Part shown: positions 15,614-24,535 of the stretch, piece after piece
Layout of the letters: each line of letters opens with the position of its first letter
How positions within the stretch are numbered: position 1 is the stretch's first letter
Assembly (NCBI RefSeq): GCF_900155915.1
Contig: NZ_FTPO01000001.1
Location: forward strand, 744,001 to 808,000
DNA length: 64,000 bases
Origin: Microbacterium sp. RU33B
Lineage (GTDB): Bacteria > Actinomycetota > Actinomycetes > Actinomycetales > Microbacteriaceae
Direction: 5' to 3'
The notes under the pieces: generated by a model
The model's database searches: none
What the model was told of the DNA's origin: nothing
Seen by the model: only the letters and a program-made list of their open reading frames with translations
Translations under genes and position numbers: made by a program

Positions 15614-18600
15614 TCAGGACGCGAGTGCCTTCTGGATGCGCTGGAGCGACACCTGCTCGGCGGTGCCGAGTCGCTGCGCGAACAGGCTCACACGGTATTC
15701 CTCGAGCAGCCAGCGCGCATGCGCGATCGTCGGCGGAGCGTCGCCGGGGAGCGGGACGACGCCGCCAGCGTCCGCGTAGAGGCTGGCGGCGCGCTCGTAC
15801 TCGGTCATGCGCTGGCGGTCACGGCCCGGGTTGTCGCCCAGCGACTGCAGTCGGTCGAGAGCGCCCTGGAGGTAGCGGGGGAGATGCGCCAGGCGCGCGC
15901 TGCCGGTGCGCGCGAGGAATCCGGGGAAGACCAGTCCTGCCAGCTGACTCTTGACGTCGTTCAGCGCACCGAGGAGCGTGAGCGCGTTCTGGCCGCGGAG
16001 CGCGCGGTCCGCGTCGCGGGCGAGGATCAGGATGCGGGCCGCGAGCGACACCGTCCGGAAGGTCTCGTCGACGACGGCCGACGCGAATGCATCGCGGACC
16101 TGCGCGAACTCCTCCGGCGTGCGCACGACGCCGGTCGGCGCGATGCGGGCGATGACGGCATCCGCCACCGTGACCCGCGCGTCCTCCACCAGAGCACGCG
16201 CCGAGGGATACGGCGATGTCGCGAGGGCGAGCTTCTCGGTGGAGGTGAGGTGCTCCAGCACGTAGGTCGCAGGCGACGGGGTCGACAGCAGCACGAGTCG
16301 GCGCACACCGGCTCGGCTGCGCGCGGCGGCGGCCTCCGGCGTCGCCTCGATGCGCAGCGACACCGCGTCGCCGTCGTCGACGAGCGCGGGGTATCCGCGC
16401 ACGATGCCGCCCGCGACCTTCGTGTCGACGACCTCGGCGAGCGGGCCGAACGTCCACGAGGTGAGGCCCGACGCGTCGCGGAACGCGGGCTCGGCGGCGT
16501 CGGGCGCGTCGGCTCGGGGCCGAGGCGGGACGCCCTTGGGTGAGTTCGGGGACCGGTCGGTGCTGAGCGACCGCGACACCGCCGACCGGGAGCGCTCCTC
16601 GAGCCGGTTCTGCAGAGCCACCAGGTCACGGTCGGATCCCACGGCGCGACCGCGCTCGTCGACGGCGCGGAAGGAGATGCGCAGGTGCGGCGGCACGCGG
16701 TCGAGATCGAAGTCGGCGGCCGACACCGGCTGCCCGGCGACGCGCTGGATGCGGGCGGCGAGCGCATCGCGCAGAGTGAGGGGCGGAATTCCGTCGTGCG
16801 ATTCGGGCCCGGCGTCGGCGATCTCGGCGGCGAGCTTGGTCGCCCAGTCGGCCGCGGGCACGACGTGCCGGCGGATCGCCTTCGGAAGCGCGCGGATGAG
16901 TCCCGCGATGAGCTCGTCCCGCATGCCCGGCACCTGCCAGTCGAACCCGTCGGGCCGCAGCTGCGCGAGGAGGGCGAGGGGGACGATCGCCGTCACGCCG
17001 TCATCGGCTGCGCCGGGTTCGAAGCGGTAGGCGAGTGTGAGCACCTGGTCGCCCTGCAGCCACCGAGCGGGGAAGTCGCGCTCGTCGCCGCGGGAGGCCT
17101 CGTCGACCAGATCCGCCTCGGTCATGTCGAGCAGGCGCGGCGTGCGCGGCGAGGCATCCTTCCACCAGGCTTCGAACGATCGGGCGTCGACGACGTCGCG
17201 CGGGATGCGGGCGTCGTAGAACGTGTACACGGCTTCGTCGCCGACGAGGATGTCGCGTCGGCGCTCGCGTTCCTCCACCTTCTCCAGCCGTCGGCGCAGC
17301 TCGAGGTTGCGTCGCTCGAAGGCCGTGAGGCGCTTGTCGAGGTGCGCGCTGCTCCAGTCGCCCTCGACGAGGGCATGCCGCAGGAACATCTCGCGGGCGA
17401 GCGGACGATCGAATCGCGCGAGCTGCACGCGTCGGCGCGGGATGATCTCGACGCCGAAGAGCGTGACCTTCTCGTACGCGGACGCGGCGCCGGCGTCCTT
17501 CGACCAGTGCGGCTCGCTCAATCGGCGCTTGGCGAGGTCGCCGGCGAGCGCCTCCGCCCACGCCGGGTCGACGGCGGCGACGGTGCGGGCGAACAGGCGG
17601 CTCGTCTCGACGAGCTCCGCGGCCATGACGGCGCTCGGACGCTTCTTCTTCAGCCCCGAGCCGGGGAAGATCGCGAAACGAGCGCCGCGCGCACCCAGGT
17701 ACGTCGCCGCCGCCGGAGCGGGACGGGTGCTCGGTGCGCCCTGCCCGCGAGCGGAAGCGCCGCTCGGAGCTCGCTCGTCGAGGATGCCGATGTGCGACAG
17801 CAGCCCGGAGAGGATCGCCTTGTGGATCTCGTCGGGGTCGGCCGCGGCATCCTGGACCTTCTTCCGACCGGCGCCGATGAGCGACGAGAGCTGCCGGTGC
17901 ACGTCGACCCATTCGCGCACCCGCACATAATTCAAGTACTCGGAGCGGCAGAGTCGGCGGAACGCGCTCGAACCGAGCTCGGACTGCTTCTCCTGCAGGT
18001 GGTTCCACAGATTCAGCAGTGTGAGGAAGTCGCTCGTCGGATCGGTGAAGCGCGCATGCGAGCGATCGGCCTCTTCTCGGCGGTCCTCCGGGCGCTCGCG
18101 CACGTCCTGGATCGACATCCCCGCCACGATCGCCAGAACATCGGTCAGCACACCGGTGCGGCGGGCCTCGAGCAGCATGCGCGCGAATCGCGGATCGATC
18201 GGAAGACGCGAGATCTCGCGGCCCAGGTCGGTGAGGCGACCGGTCTCCGAGCGCGTCGAGGTGTCGCGCTCCTGCCGCACGGCGCCGAGCTCGACGAGCA
18301 GCTCGAACGCGGCCTTGACTCCTCGGGAGTCCGGCGGGGTGAGGAAGGGGAACGTGGAGATGTCGCCGAAGCCGAGCGACAGCATCTGCAGGATGACCGA
18401 CGCGAGGCTCGTGCGGAGGATCTCGGGCTCGGTGAACTCGTCGCGGGACGCGAAGTCGTCTTCGCCGTACAGGCGGATCGCGATGCCCGGCGCCGTGCGC
18501 CCGGCGCGGCCCGAGCGCTGCTGGGCGGACGCCTGCGACACCGCCTCGATCGGAAGCTGCTGGATCTTCGTCCGGTTGCTGTACCGCGAGATGCGGGCGG

Positions 18601-19543
18601 TGCCGGTGTCGATGACGTACCGGATGCCGGGAACCGTCAGGCTCGTCTCGGCGACGTTGGTCGCGAGGATGACGCGACGCCGCACGCCCGGCACGGTCGA
18701 GCGCTCGAACACCCGGTGCTGCTCGGCGGAGCTCAGGCGGCCGTAGAGGGGCAGGACCTCCGTGGGGGCCGCATCCTTCGCGTACATGCCGCGCACGGCA
18801 TCCGCCGCATCGCGGATCTCGGCCTCGCCGGGGAGGAACACGAGCACGTCGCCGGCGGGTTCGCGGTCGAGTTCGCGGAGGGCCGCGGTGATGGCATCGA
18901 CGTCGTCGGACTCCCCGGCGTTCTCGTCTCGATCGATCGGCGCCCGGTAGCGCACTTCCACCGGGAACGTGCGACCCGACACCTCGATGATGGGCGCGGG
19001 GCGGCCTGCGGCATCCGCGAAGTGCTTCGCGAAGCTCTCGGGATCGATCGTCGCGCTCGTGACGATGACCTTGAGGTCGGGTCGTCTGGGCAGGATGCGA
19101 GTCAGATACCCGATCAGGAAGTCGACGTTGAGCGATCGCTCGTGTGCTTCGTCGATGATGATCGTGTCGTACCGCCGGAGGAGGCGGTCGCGGTGGATCT
19201 CGTTGAGCAGGATGCCGTCGGTGAGCAGCGCGATGCGGGTGTCTTCCGACACCTTGTCGGTGAAGCGCACCTTGTAGCCCACGACGCCGCCGAGCGGCAC
19301 CTGGAGCTCTTCGGCGATGCGCTCGGCGATGGTGCGCGCGGCGATGCGGCGCGGCTGCGTGTGCGCGATGCGCGTGCGGCCGAGCTCGAGGCAGATCTTG
19401 GGCAGCTGCGTCGTCTTGCCGGAGCCCGTGGCCCCCGCGACGATGACGACCTGGTTGTCACGGATGGCGCGCGCGATGTCGTCTCGCGCGGCGCTGACGG
19501 GCAGCTCCGGCGGGAACGAGATGACGGGCTCGAGCGCGGACAT
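15614..19543 (-). CDS. hrpA: ATP-dependent RNA helicase HrpA
   Basis: This 1309-residue DEAH-box helicase has Walker A GATGSGKT (37-44), DEAH (131-134), the SAT motif (SATIDPES), TNVAETSLTVPGI and the arginine-finger motif QRSGRAGR, then the winged helix, OB and the long C-terminal DUF3418 region typical of HrpA (about 1300 residues). HrpA remodels RNA and RNA-protein complexes, and in E. coli rescues stalled ribosomes; that role here is inferred from the family. ATG 19543 is preceded by TACGAT 8 nt upstream. Confidence 0.95.
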   Translation of the reverse strand: MSALEPVISFPPELPVSAARDDIARAIRDNQVVIVAGATGSGKTTQLPKICLELGRTRIAHTQPRRIAARTIAERIAEELQVPLGGVVGYKVRFTDKVSEDTRIALLTDGILLNEIHRDRLLRRYDTIIIDEAHERSLNVDFLIGYLTRILPRRPDLKVIVTSATIDPESFAKHFADAAGRPAPIIEVSGRTFPVEVRYRAPIDRDENAGESDDVDAITAALRELDREPAGDVLVFLPGEAEIRDAADAVRGMYAKDAAPTEVLPLYGRLSSAEQHRVFERSTVPGVRRRVILATNVAETSLTVPGIRYVIDTGTARISRYSNRTKIQQLPIEAVSQASAQQRSGRAGRTAPGIAIRLYGEDDFASRDEFTEPEILRTSLASVILQMLSLGFGDISTFPFLTPPDSRGVKAAFELLVELGAVRQERDTSTRSETGRLTDLGREISRLPIDPRFARMLLEARRTGVLTDVLAIVAGMSIQDVRERPEDRREEADRSHARFTDPTSDFLTLLNLWNHLQEKQSELGSSAFRRLCRSEYLNYVRVREWVDVHRQLSSLIGAGRKKVQDAAADPDEIHKAILSGLLSHIGILDERAPSGASARGQGAPSTRPAPAAATYLGARGARFAIFPGSGLKKKRPSAVMAAELVETSRLFARTVAAVDPAWAEALAGDLAKRRLSEPHWSKDAGAASAYEKVTLFGVEIIPRRRVQLARFDRPLAREMFLRHALVEGDWSSAHLDKRLTAFERRNLELRRRLEKVEERERRRDILVGDEAVYTFYDARIPRDVVDARSFEAWWKDASPRTPRLLDMTEADLVDEASRGDERDFPARWLQGDQVLTLAYRFEPGAADDGVTAIVPLALLAQLRPDGFDWQVPGMRDELIAGLIRALPKAIRRHVVPAADWATKLAAEIADAGPESHDGIPPLTLRDALAARIQRVAGQPVSAADFDLDRVPPHLRISFRAVDERGRAVGSDRDLVALQNRLEERSRSAVSRSLSTDRSPNSPKGVPPRPRADAPDAAEPAFRDASGLTSWTFGPLAEVVDTKVAGGIVRGYPALVDDGDAVSLRIEATPEAAAARSRAGVRRLVLLSTPSPATYVLEHLTSTEKLALATSPYPSARALVEDARVTVADAVIARIAPTGVVRTPEEFAQVRDAFASAVVDETFRTVSLAARILILARDADRALRGQNALTLLGALNDVKSQLAGLVFPGFLARTGSARLAHLPRYLQGALDRLQSLGDNPGRDRQRMTEYERAASLYADAGGVVPLPGDAPPTIAHARWLLEEYRVSLFAQRLGTAEQVSLQRIQKALAS

Positions 19544-19551
19544 AGCCTTCC

Positions 19552-19557
19552 ATCGTA
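19552..19557 (-). promoter_or_regulatory. -10 hexamer of hrpA
   Basis: TACGAT on the minus strand, 8 nt before ATG 19543; the leader is 0-2 nt, although GGAAGG also falls in the spacer. Confidence 0.45.
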
Positions 19558-19633
19558 TCCCGGGGTGAGGTGGGACTCCCGGCCGAGGTCGCCGCTGCGT
19601 CGTCCAGGGTTTCGATGGTCTCGATTTCACTGT

Positions 19634-19651
19634 TGAACTTCGCGCTCACAC
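19634..19651. repeat. Inverted copy of the 45/46-bp repeat core
   Basis: TGAACTTCGCGCTCACAC is the reverse complement of the core found in the five tandem units 70-290 nt further on, with the same G-for-T variant (GCGCGAAG) seen in the fifth unit. Confidence 0.7.
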
Positions 19652-19722
19652 GCCATGACGGGGCGCGGATGGCACGAACAGAGCGCCCGCGTCCCGGCCG
19701 GAGCACCCCGTCTCGACACCCG

Positions 19723-19925
19723 GTGTGTGAGCGTGAAGTTCATCGCGGAATCCGACGCCTGTGCCCGGGTGTGTGAGCGTGAAGTTCATCGCGGGATCCG
19801 AGGCCTGTGCCCGGGTGTGTGAGCGTGAAGTTCATCGCGGGATCCGACGCCCGTGCCGGGTGTGTGAGCGTGAAGTTCATTGAGGGATCCGACGCCCGTG
19901 CCGGGTGTGTGAGCGCGAAGTTCAT
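19723..19925. repeat. Five tandem intergenic repeats of 45-46 bp
   Basis: The core GTGTGTGAGCGTGAAGTTCA begins at 19723, 19769, 19815, 19860 and 19905 (periods 46, 46, 45, 45). The remainder of the unit (about 25 bp, CGCGGGATCCGACGCCCGTG-like) is also conserved, so these are whole-unit tandem repeats, not spaced CRISPR repeats. They fill most of the 477-bp gap between hrpA and the ArsR-type gene (19544-20020), which holds no convincing gene. The changing period breaks any reading frame. Confidence 0.85.
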
Positions 19926-20008
19926 TGAGGAAATCGAGGGGTCGACTTCTGACGACACCGCCGTCGGGAGGCCCGCCGGAGCGTCCGGTGAGTGTCGGAG
20001 GCGCGGTC

Positions 20009-20014
20009 TAGGTT
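20009..20014 (+). promoter_or_regulatory. -10 hexamer of leaderless ArsR-type gene
   Basis: TAGGTT, 6 nt before ATG 20021. Confidence 0.55.
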
Positions 20015-20020
20015 CTCGGC

Positions 20021-20587
20021 ATGCATCCGTTCGAAGCGCTCGCAGAGCCCGTCCGCCGTCGCATCGTCGATGTGCTGGCGAGCGGCGAGCACACGTCGGG
20101 TCAGATCGCCGAGCTCATCGGGAGCGAGTTCCGCATCAGCAGGACGGCAGTCTCGAAGCACCTTCGCGTTCTGCGCGATGCACGCCTCGTGAACGTCCGC
20201 GCGGAGTTGCAGTTCCGGTGGTACTTCCTGCTCACCGACGGCGTGGAGGAACTCGAGCATGCCGTCGCCGACCTGCGGATGAAGCTCGATCGCAGGGTCG
20301 GCTGGAACTCGGAGCGCGGATGCGAGCACGACCCCCTCGCCGCTCCGCCATTCTGGGCACTGACGAAGCCGGTGCCCGTCAAAGGCCCAGGTCGCCCCTA
20401 TCGCCGCGGCGCGCGCGGTGCGCAGAAGACCGCGCCCATAGCCGCCGATCCCGACGCAGGGCTGTTCCGGGTCTGGCCGGTGCCTCCGCCGCCGTCCGCC
20501 TCCACTCAGCGCGCGGACTCCGCCAGCGCCTGCTCATCCCGCGCCGCGGCCCCCGCCGCCCGGGGCGAACCGCCGATGAACCAGTAG
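20021..20587 (+). CDS. ArsR-family transcriptional regulator with low-complexity tail
   Basis: Residues 1-95 form an ArsR-type winged helix: HPFEALAEPVRRRIVDVLASGEHTSGQ, recognition helix ISRTAVSKHLRVLRDA and the wing AELQFRWYFLLT. The metal-binding cysteines of ArsR/SmtB are absent, so the signal is not an obvious metal. From about residue 105 the sequence becomes proline-, arginine- and alanine-rich without fold-like features; the last 27 codons lie antisense to the end of the formate/nitrite transporter gene (82-nt overlap), so the tail may be a read-on past a lost stop. Targets are unknown. Confidence 0.8.
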   Translation: MHPFEALAEPVRRRIVDVLASGEHTSGQIAELIGSEFRISRTAVSKHLRVLRDARLVNVRAELQFRWYFLLTDGVEELEHAVADLRMKLDRRVGWNSERGCEHDPLAAPPFWALTKPVPVKGPGRPYRRGARGAQKTAPIAADPDAGLFRVWPVPPPPSASTQRADSASACSSRAAAPAARGEPPMNQ

Positions 20588-21330
20588 GCGACGCCGACGA
20601 GCGCGCCGCCCACCAGGTTGCCCAGTCCGACCCAGAGGAGATTGCCGCCGAACAGCAGCCATGTGGCGTCGGGGGAGCCGGTGAACAACCCGATCGAATA
20701 GGTCGTCATGTTCGCGACGACGTGCTCGAAGCCCGATGCGATGAACGCGAGGATCGCGAGGAGGATCACGGCGATCTTCGGTCCGTCCGACGTGAGCCGC
20801 GCGCACATCCAGATCGCGACGCACACCAGCACATTGCACAGGATGCCGCGCACGAGGAGTTCGGCCGGCGACTCGTGCGCCTTCGCGGCGAGCATGTCGC
20901 TCAGCATGTCTCCTGCGGCCGCATTGGCGTGGAGCACGCCGGACATCGCGATCAGGCCGCCGAAGATCGCCGAGCCCACGAGGTTGGCGACGAACGTGAA
21001 CGCCAGCGCGCCCGCGGCGCGCCCCGGACGCACGGCGCGCATCGCGACGCCCTGGGGGAGGGTCATCATCGACGACGTCACCAGCTCGGCGCCGGCGAAC
21101 ACGACGATCGTGAGGGCGGCTCCGAACACGAGTCCGCTGACGAGCTTGTGCATGCCGGTGCCGGCGGCGAGCAGCGGCCCCGCGGTGCTCACCATGAGCA
21201 CGACGCCGACCCCGATGTAGACGCCGGCCAGGATGCCGGATGCGGCGAACCGCGCCGGGGTGCGCAGTCCGTCGGCCTTGTGTGCGGCGGCCTCCGCCTG
21301 CCCGGCGAGCGCGCGTTCGATCGACAGCAC
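20506..21330 (-). CDS. Formate/nitrite transporter (FNT) family protein
   Basis: This 274-residue membrane protein has six hydrophobic segments and FNT hallmarks: the AGAELVTSSMM region, an LVGSAIFGG helix, and SGFEHVVANMTTY near 200. FNT channels conduct formate, nitrite or hydrosulfide; the substrate is not clear here. GTG 21330 is chosen because GAGAGGA lies 9 nt upstream; longer in-frame starts reach into the neighbouring promoter. A perfect 15-bp operator overlaps its predicted transcription start. The 3' end overlaps the convergent ArsR-type gene. Confidence 0.88.
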   Translation of the reverse strand: MLSIERALAGQAEAAAHKADGLRTPARFAASGILAGVYIGVGVVLMVSTAGPLLAAGTGMHKLVSGLVFGAALTIVVFAGAELVTSSMMTLPQGVAMRAVRPGRAAGALAFTFVANLVGSAIFGGLIAMSGVLHANAAAGDMLSDMLAAKAHESPAELLVRGILCNVLVCVAIWMCARLTSDGPKIAVILLAILAFIASGFEHVVANMTTYSIGLFTGSPDATWLLFGGNLLWVGLGNLVGGALVGVAYWFIGGSPRAAGAAARDEQALAESAR

Positions 21331-21346
21331 GGACGGTGTCCTCTCA

Positions 21347-21361
21347 TGTGGTCTGACCACA
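21347..21361. promoter_or_regulatory. Perfect GntR-type operator TGTGGTC-T-GACCACA
   Basis: A 7-1-7 perfect dyad 17 nt upstream of the FNT start codon. Its core TGGTCTGACCA fits the TNGTNNNACNA pattern known for FCD-class GntR regulators such as corynebacterial LldR. A TACGGT hexamer (minus strand 21369-21364) puts the FNT transcription start inside it, which suggests repression. No GntR gene is in the window. Confidence 0.65.
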
Positions 21362-21407
21362 CAACCGTACTCCTGTCGATGCCCGCCCGCGAGTGCCCGC
21401 ACGACCC

Positions 21408-22256
<849 letters not shown>

Positions 22257-22263
22257 CCCCGTC

Positions 22264-24093
22264 GTGAACGAGCGCCTCGCCGCCACGGCGAGCCCGTACC
22301 TTCGGGCCCACGCCGACAACCCCGTCGCGTGGTTCCCGTGGGGCGAGGAGGCATTCGCCGAGGCGCGGCGGCGCGACGTGCCGGTGATGGTGTCGATCGG
22401 CTATTCGACGTGCCATTGGTGCCACGTCATGGCGCGGGAGTCGTTCCAGGATGCCGCGACCGCGGCCGAGCTCGACGCCGGATTCGTCGCGGTCAAGGTC
22501 GACAGGGAGGAGCATCCCGACGTCGACGCGGCCTACATGGCGGCAGCCGCCGCCTTCACGCCGCACCTCGGCTGGCCGTTGACGGTCTTCACGACCCCCG
22601 ACGGCGGGCCGTTCTACGCCGGAACGTACTTCCCGCCCGAACCGCGCGCCGGTCTGCCGTCGTTCCGGCAGGTGCTCGGCGCCGTCCGCACGGCGTGGGA
22701 AGAGCGCCGCGCGCAGGTCGACGGCACGGCCGACGCGATCCGCGACGCGCTCGCCGACGTCGGTGCGAAGCCTCGGGCGGGGGGACGAGTGGTCGCGCTC
22801 GGCGACCTCGTCGATGCCGCCGCATCCCTCGCCGCCCGGGAGGACCCGCAGCACGGCGGCTTCGGCGACGCACCCAAGTTCCCGATCGCGACGGCGCTGC
22901 GCTTCCTGCAGGCCCTGCGGACCGATGCCCCGGATGCCGCGGCCGTCGCCGACCGTGCGCTCGCCGCGATGGCGGCCTCGGAGCTTCGCGACCCCGTCGA
23001 GGGCGGGTTCTTCCGCTACGCGACGCAGCGCGACTGGTCCGTGCCGCACTACGAGCGGATGCTGACCGACAACGCCCTGCTGCTCGACGTCGCGCGGGAA
23101 TCGGGTGATCAGGCGACCGCGCAGGGTGTCGCGGGGTTCCTCGTCGACGTGATGCAGCAGCCGAGCGGAGGGTTCGCCGCCGCACAGGACTCCGAGTCGT
23201 GGATCGCCGGCGCGCGCAGCGAAGGCGGCTACTACGCACGGGGTGCCGCGGAGCGCATCGAGCTTGATCCTCCCGCGATCGACGGCAAGATCGTGACGGG
23301 GTGGAACGGTCTCGCGATCGGCGCCCTCGCACGTGCGGGAGCGCGCAGGAACGAACCGCGCTGGATCGACGCCGCGCGCAGGGCGGCGGATGCCGTGCTC
23401 GAGGTGAACGTGCAGCCCGACGGGATGCTGCTGCGGGCCTCGCTCGACGAGATCCCCTCTCGCGCCCGCGCGACGCTCGCCGATTACGGGCAGCTCGCGG
23501 CGGGCCTGGTCGCCCTGGCGATCGCGTCCGGCGAGCCCGCGTATGCGGTGCGTGCGCGCGAACTCGTCCGTGCGTGCATCGACGACGACGGCACCGTCGG
23601 CGTGCCCGGGGGCGGCGATGCCGTGCTGGCCGTCCAGGCCATCGGGGCCCCGGATGCCGCGTCCGACGGCGATGAGCCGTCGGGCCCATCGGCGATCGCG
23701 GAGGCGGCGGTCGCCCTCTGGCTCCTCGGCGCGGGGGAGGACTTCCGTGCCCTCGCCGAGCGCCTCGTCGCAGCGCACGCTGCGGCGGCCCTCGCGCAGC
23801 CGATCGCCCACGGTGCGCTGCTCGGCGTCGCGGCCGGGCTCGTGACCCCGCCCCGGCAGGTCGTCGTCGTCGCCGTCGACGCGGAGTCGCCGCTCGCGGC
23901 GATCAGCCGCGACATCCGGGCGGACGTCGTCGTGCGGGTGACGCCGGCCCAGGCGGAGGAGTTCTCTGTGAGCGGCTTCGCCCTGTTCGACGGGAAAGCC
24001 CTCCGGCATGAGCGCGCGACAGCCTACGACTGCCGGCAGTTCTCCTGCCGGGTGCCGGTCGGCGAGGCGGCCGAGCTGTCGATCGAGCCCTGA
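22264..24093 (+). CDS. Thioredoxin-domain protein, YyaL/DUF255 (spermatogenesis-associated protein 20) family
   Basis: This 609-residue protein, GTG start, combines an N-terminal thioredoxin-like domain with CHWCH (about 55-59, in [14 protein letters not shown]) and a long alpha/alpha-toroid C-terminal domain like N-acylglucosamine epimerases and glycoside hydrolase clans. The family is shorter here than the usual 650-700 residues. A redox or sugar-modifying role is proposed for relatives, without firm function. It follows the aldo/keto reductase by 7 nt. Confidence 0.88.
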   Translation: MNERLAATASPYLRAHADNPVAWFPWGEEAFAEARRRDVPVMVSIGYSTCHWCHVMARESFQDAATAAELDAGFVAVKVDREEHPDVDAAYMAAAAAFTPHLGWPLTVFTTPDGGPFYAGTYFPPEPRAGLPSFRQVLGAVRTAWEERRAQVDGTADAIRDALADVGAKPRAGGRVVALGDLVDAAASLAAREDPQHGGFGDAPKFPIATALRFLQALRTDAPDAAAVADRALAAMAASELRDPVEGGFFRYATQRDWSVPHYERMLTDNALLLDVARESGDQATAQGVAGFLVDVMQQPSGGFAAAQDSESWIAGARSEGGYYARGAAERIELDPPAIDGKIVTGWNGLAIGALARAGARRNEPRWIDAARRAADAVLEVNVQPDGMLLRASLDEIPSRARATLADYGQLAAGLVALAIASGEPAYAVRARELVRACIDDDGTVGVPGGGDAVLAVQAIGAPDAASDGDEPSGPSAIAEAAVALWLLGAGEDFRALAERLVAAHAAAALAQPIAHGALLGVAAGLVTPPRQVVVVAVDAESPLAAISRDIRADVVVRVTPAQAEEFSVSGFALFDGKALRHERATAYDCRQFSCRVPVGEAAELSIEP

Positions 24094-24149
24094 GTTCGGC
24101 GATCCGAAAAGAGAAATCTCAGGATTAGCTCAAGACCGAGCGAGTCGTG

Positions 24150-24179
24150 TTGTCCGCCATGTGGGGGACAAGCTATGTT
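24150..24179 (+). promoter_or_regulatory. Possible promoter in a gene-free interval
   Basis: TTGTCC (24150-24155) and TATGTT (24174-24179) are separated by 18 bp; the -35 is also one arm of TTGTCC-N10-GGACAA. No gene starts downstream, so if active it would drive an untranslated RNA beginning near 24186. Confidence 0.35.
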
Positions 24180-24185
24180 CGTACT

Positions 24186-24324
24186 CGGAACTGCTGGTGG
24201 CACTGGGGATCTTGGGGAAGATCTGCCGCCGGAAGGGCCACTGGGGAAGGGCCTGGGGCCATTCACTTCTCCGCAATTGCGGAAGTCGCCCCGGACGCGT
24301 CACGTTGCAGATGACGCGTCCGGG
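24186..24324 (+). ncRNA. Candidate structured small RNA
   Basis: The interval 24094-24535 (442 nt) between two convergent genes carries no plausible gene and is visibly less GC-rich than its surroundings. Downstream of the possible promoter at 24150-24179 lie three hairpin-forming elements: GATCTT-GGGG-AAGATC (24208-24223), the 14-bp palindrome TCCGCAATTGCGGA (24270-24283) and a perfect 13-bp stem at 24290-24324. This ordering fits a transcript of about 140 nt ending in a terminator. It may instead be only a terminator region for the flanking convergent genes. I do not recognise a known RNA family. Confidence 0.3.
24290..24324. terminator. 13-bp perfect hairpin between convergent genes
   Basis: CCCGGACGCGTCA (24290-24302) pairs with 24312-24324 around a 9-nt loop. 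It lies about midway between the end of the YyaL-like gene (24093) and the end of the mannosyltransferase gene (24536). Confidence 0.6.
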
Positions 24325-24535
24325 AGCGACCCGGATCGACACAATCGGTGAATCGCACGACCGCTGGGGACGGCACGAGGTGCTGGGGACACCCTGTGCG
24401 ACAGAAGACTCCGAGGTCGATCCTGGGACAAGCTTAGGATGCCTCGGCGTCCTCCGACGAATCCAAGCCGCGTGTTTCGTCGATTCTGTGCCGATTCTCG
24501 GTGAGTCCGAGCGCGCGTGAGGGCCCCTCGACGCC

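Noticed and set aside
19723..19925. CRISPR array
   Set aside because: The parts between the conserved cores are themselves conserved, so there are no unique spacers, and no cas genes are nearby.
19740..19958. Minus-strand frame encoding repeated MNFTLTHPARASDP-like units
   Set aside because: It is a by-product of the tandem DNA repeat; the unit length changes by 1 bp so the frame is not maintained, and no ribosome site is present.
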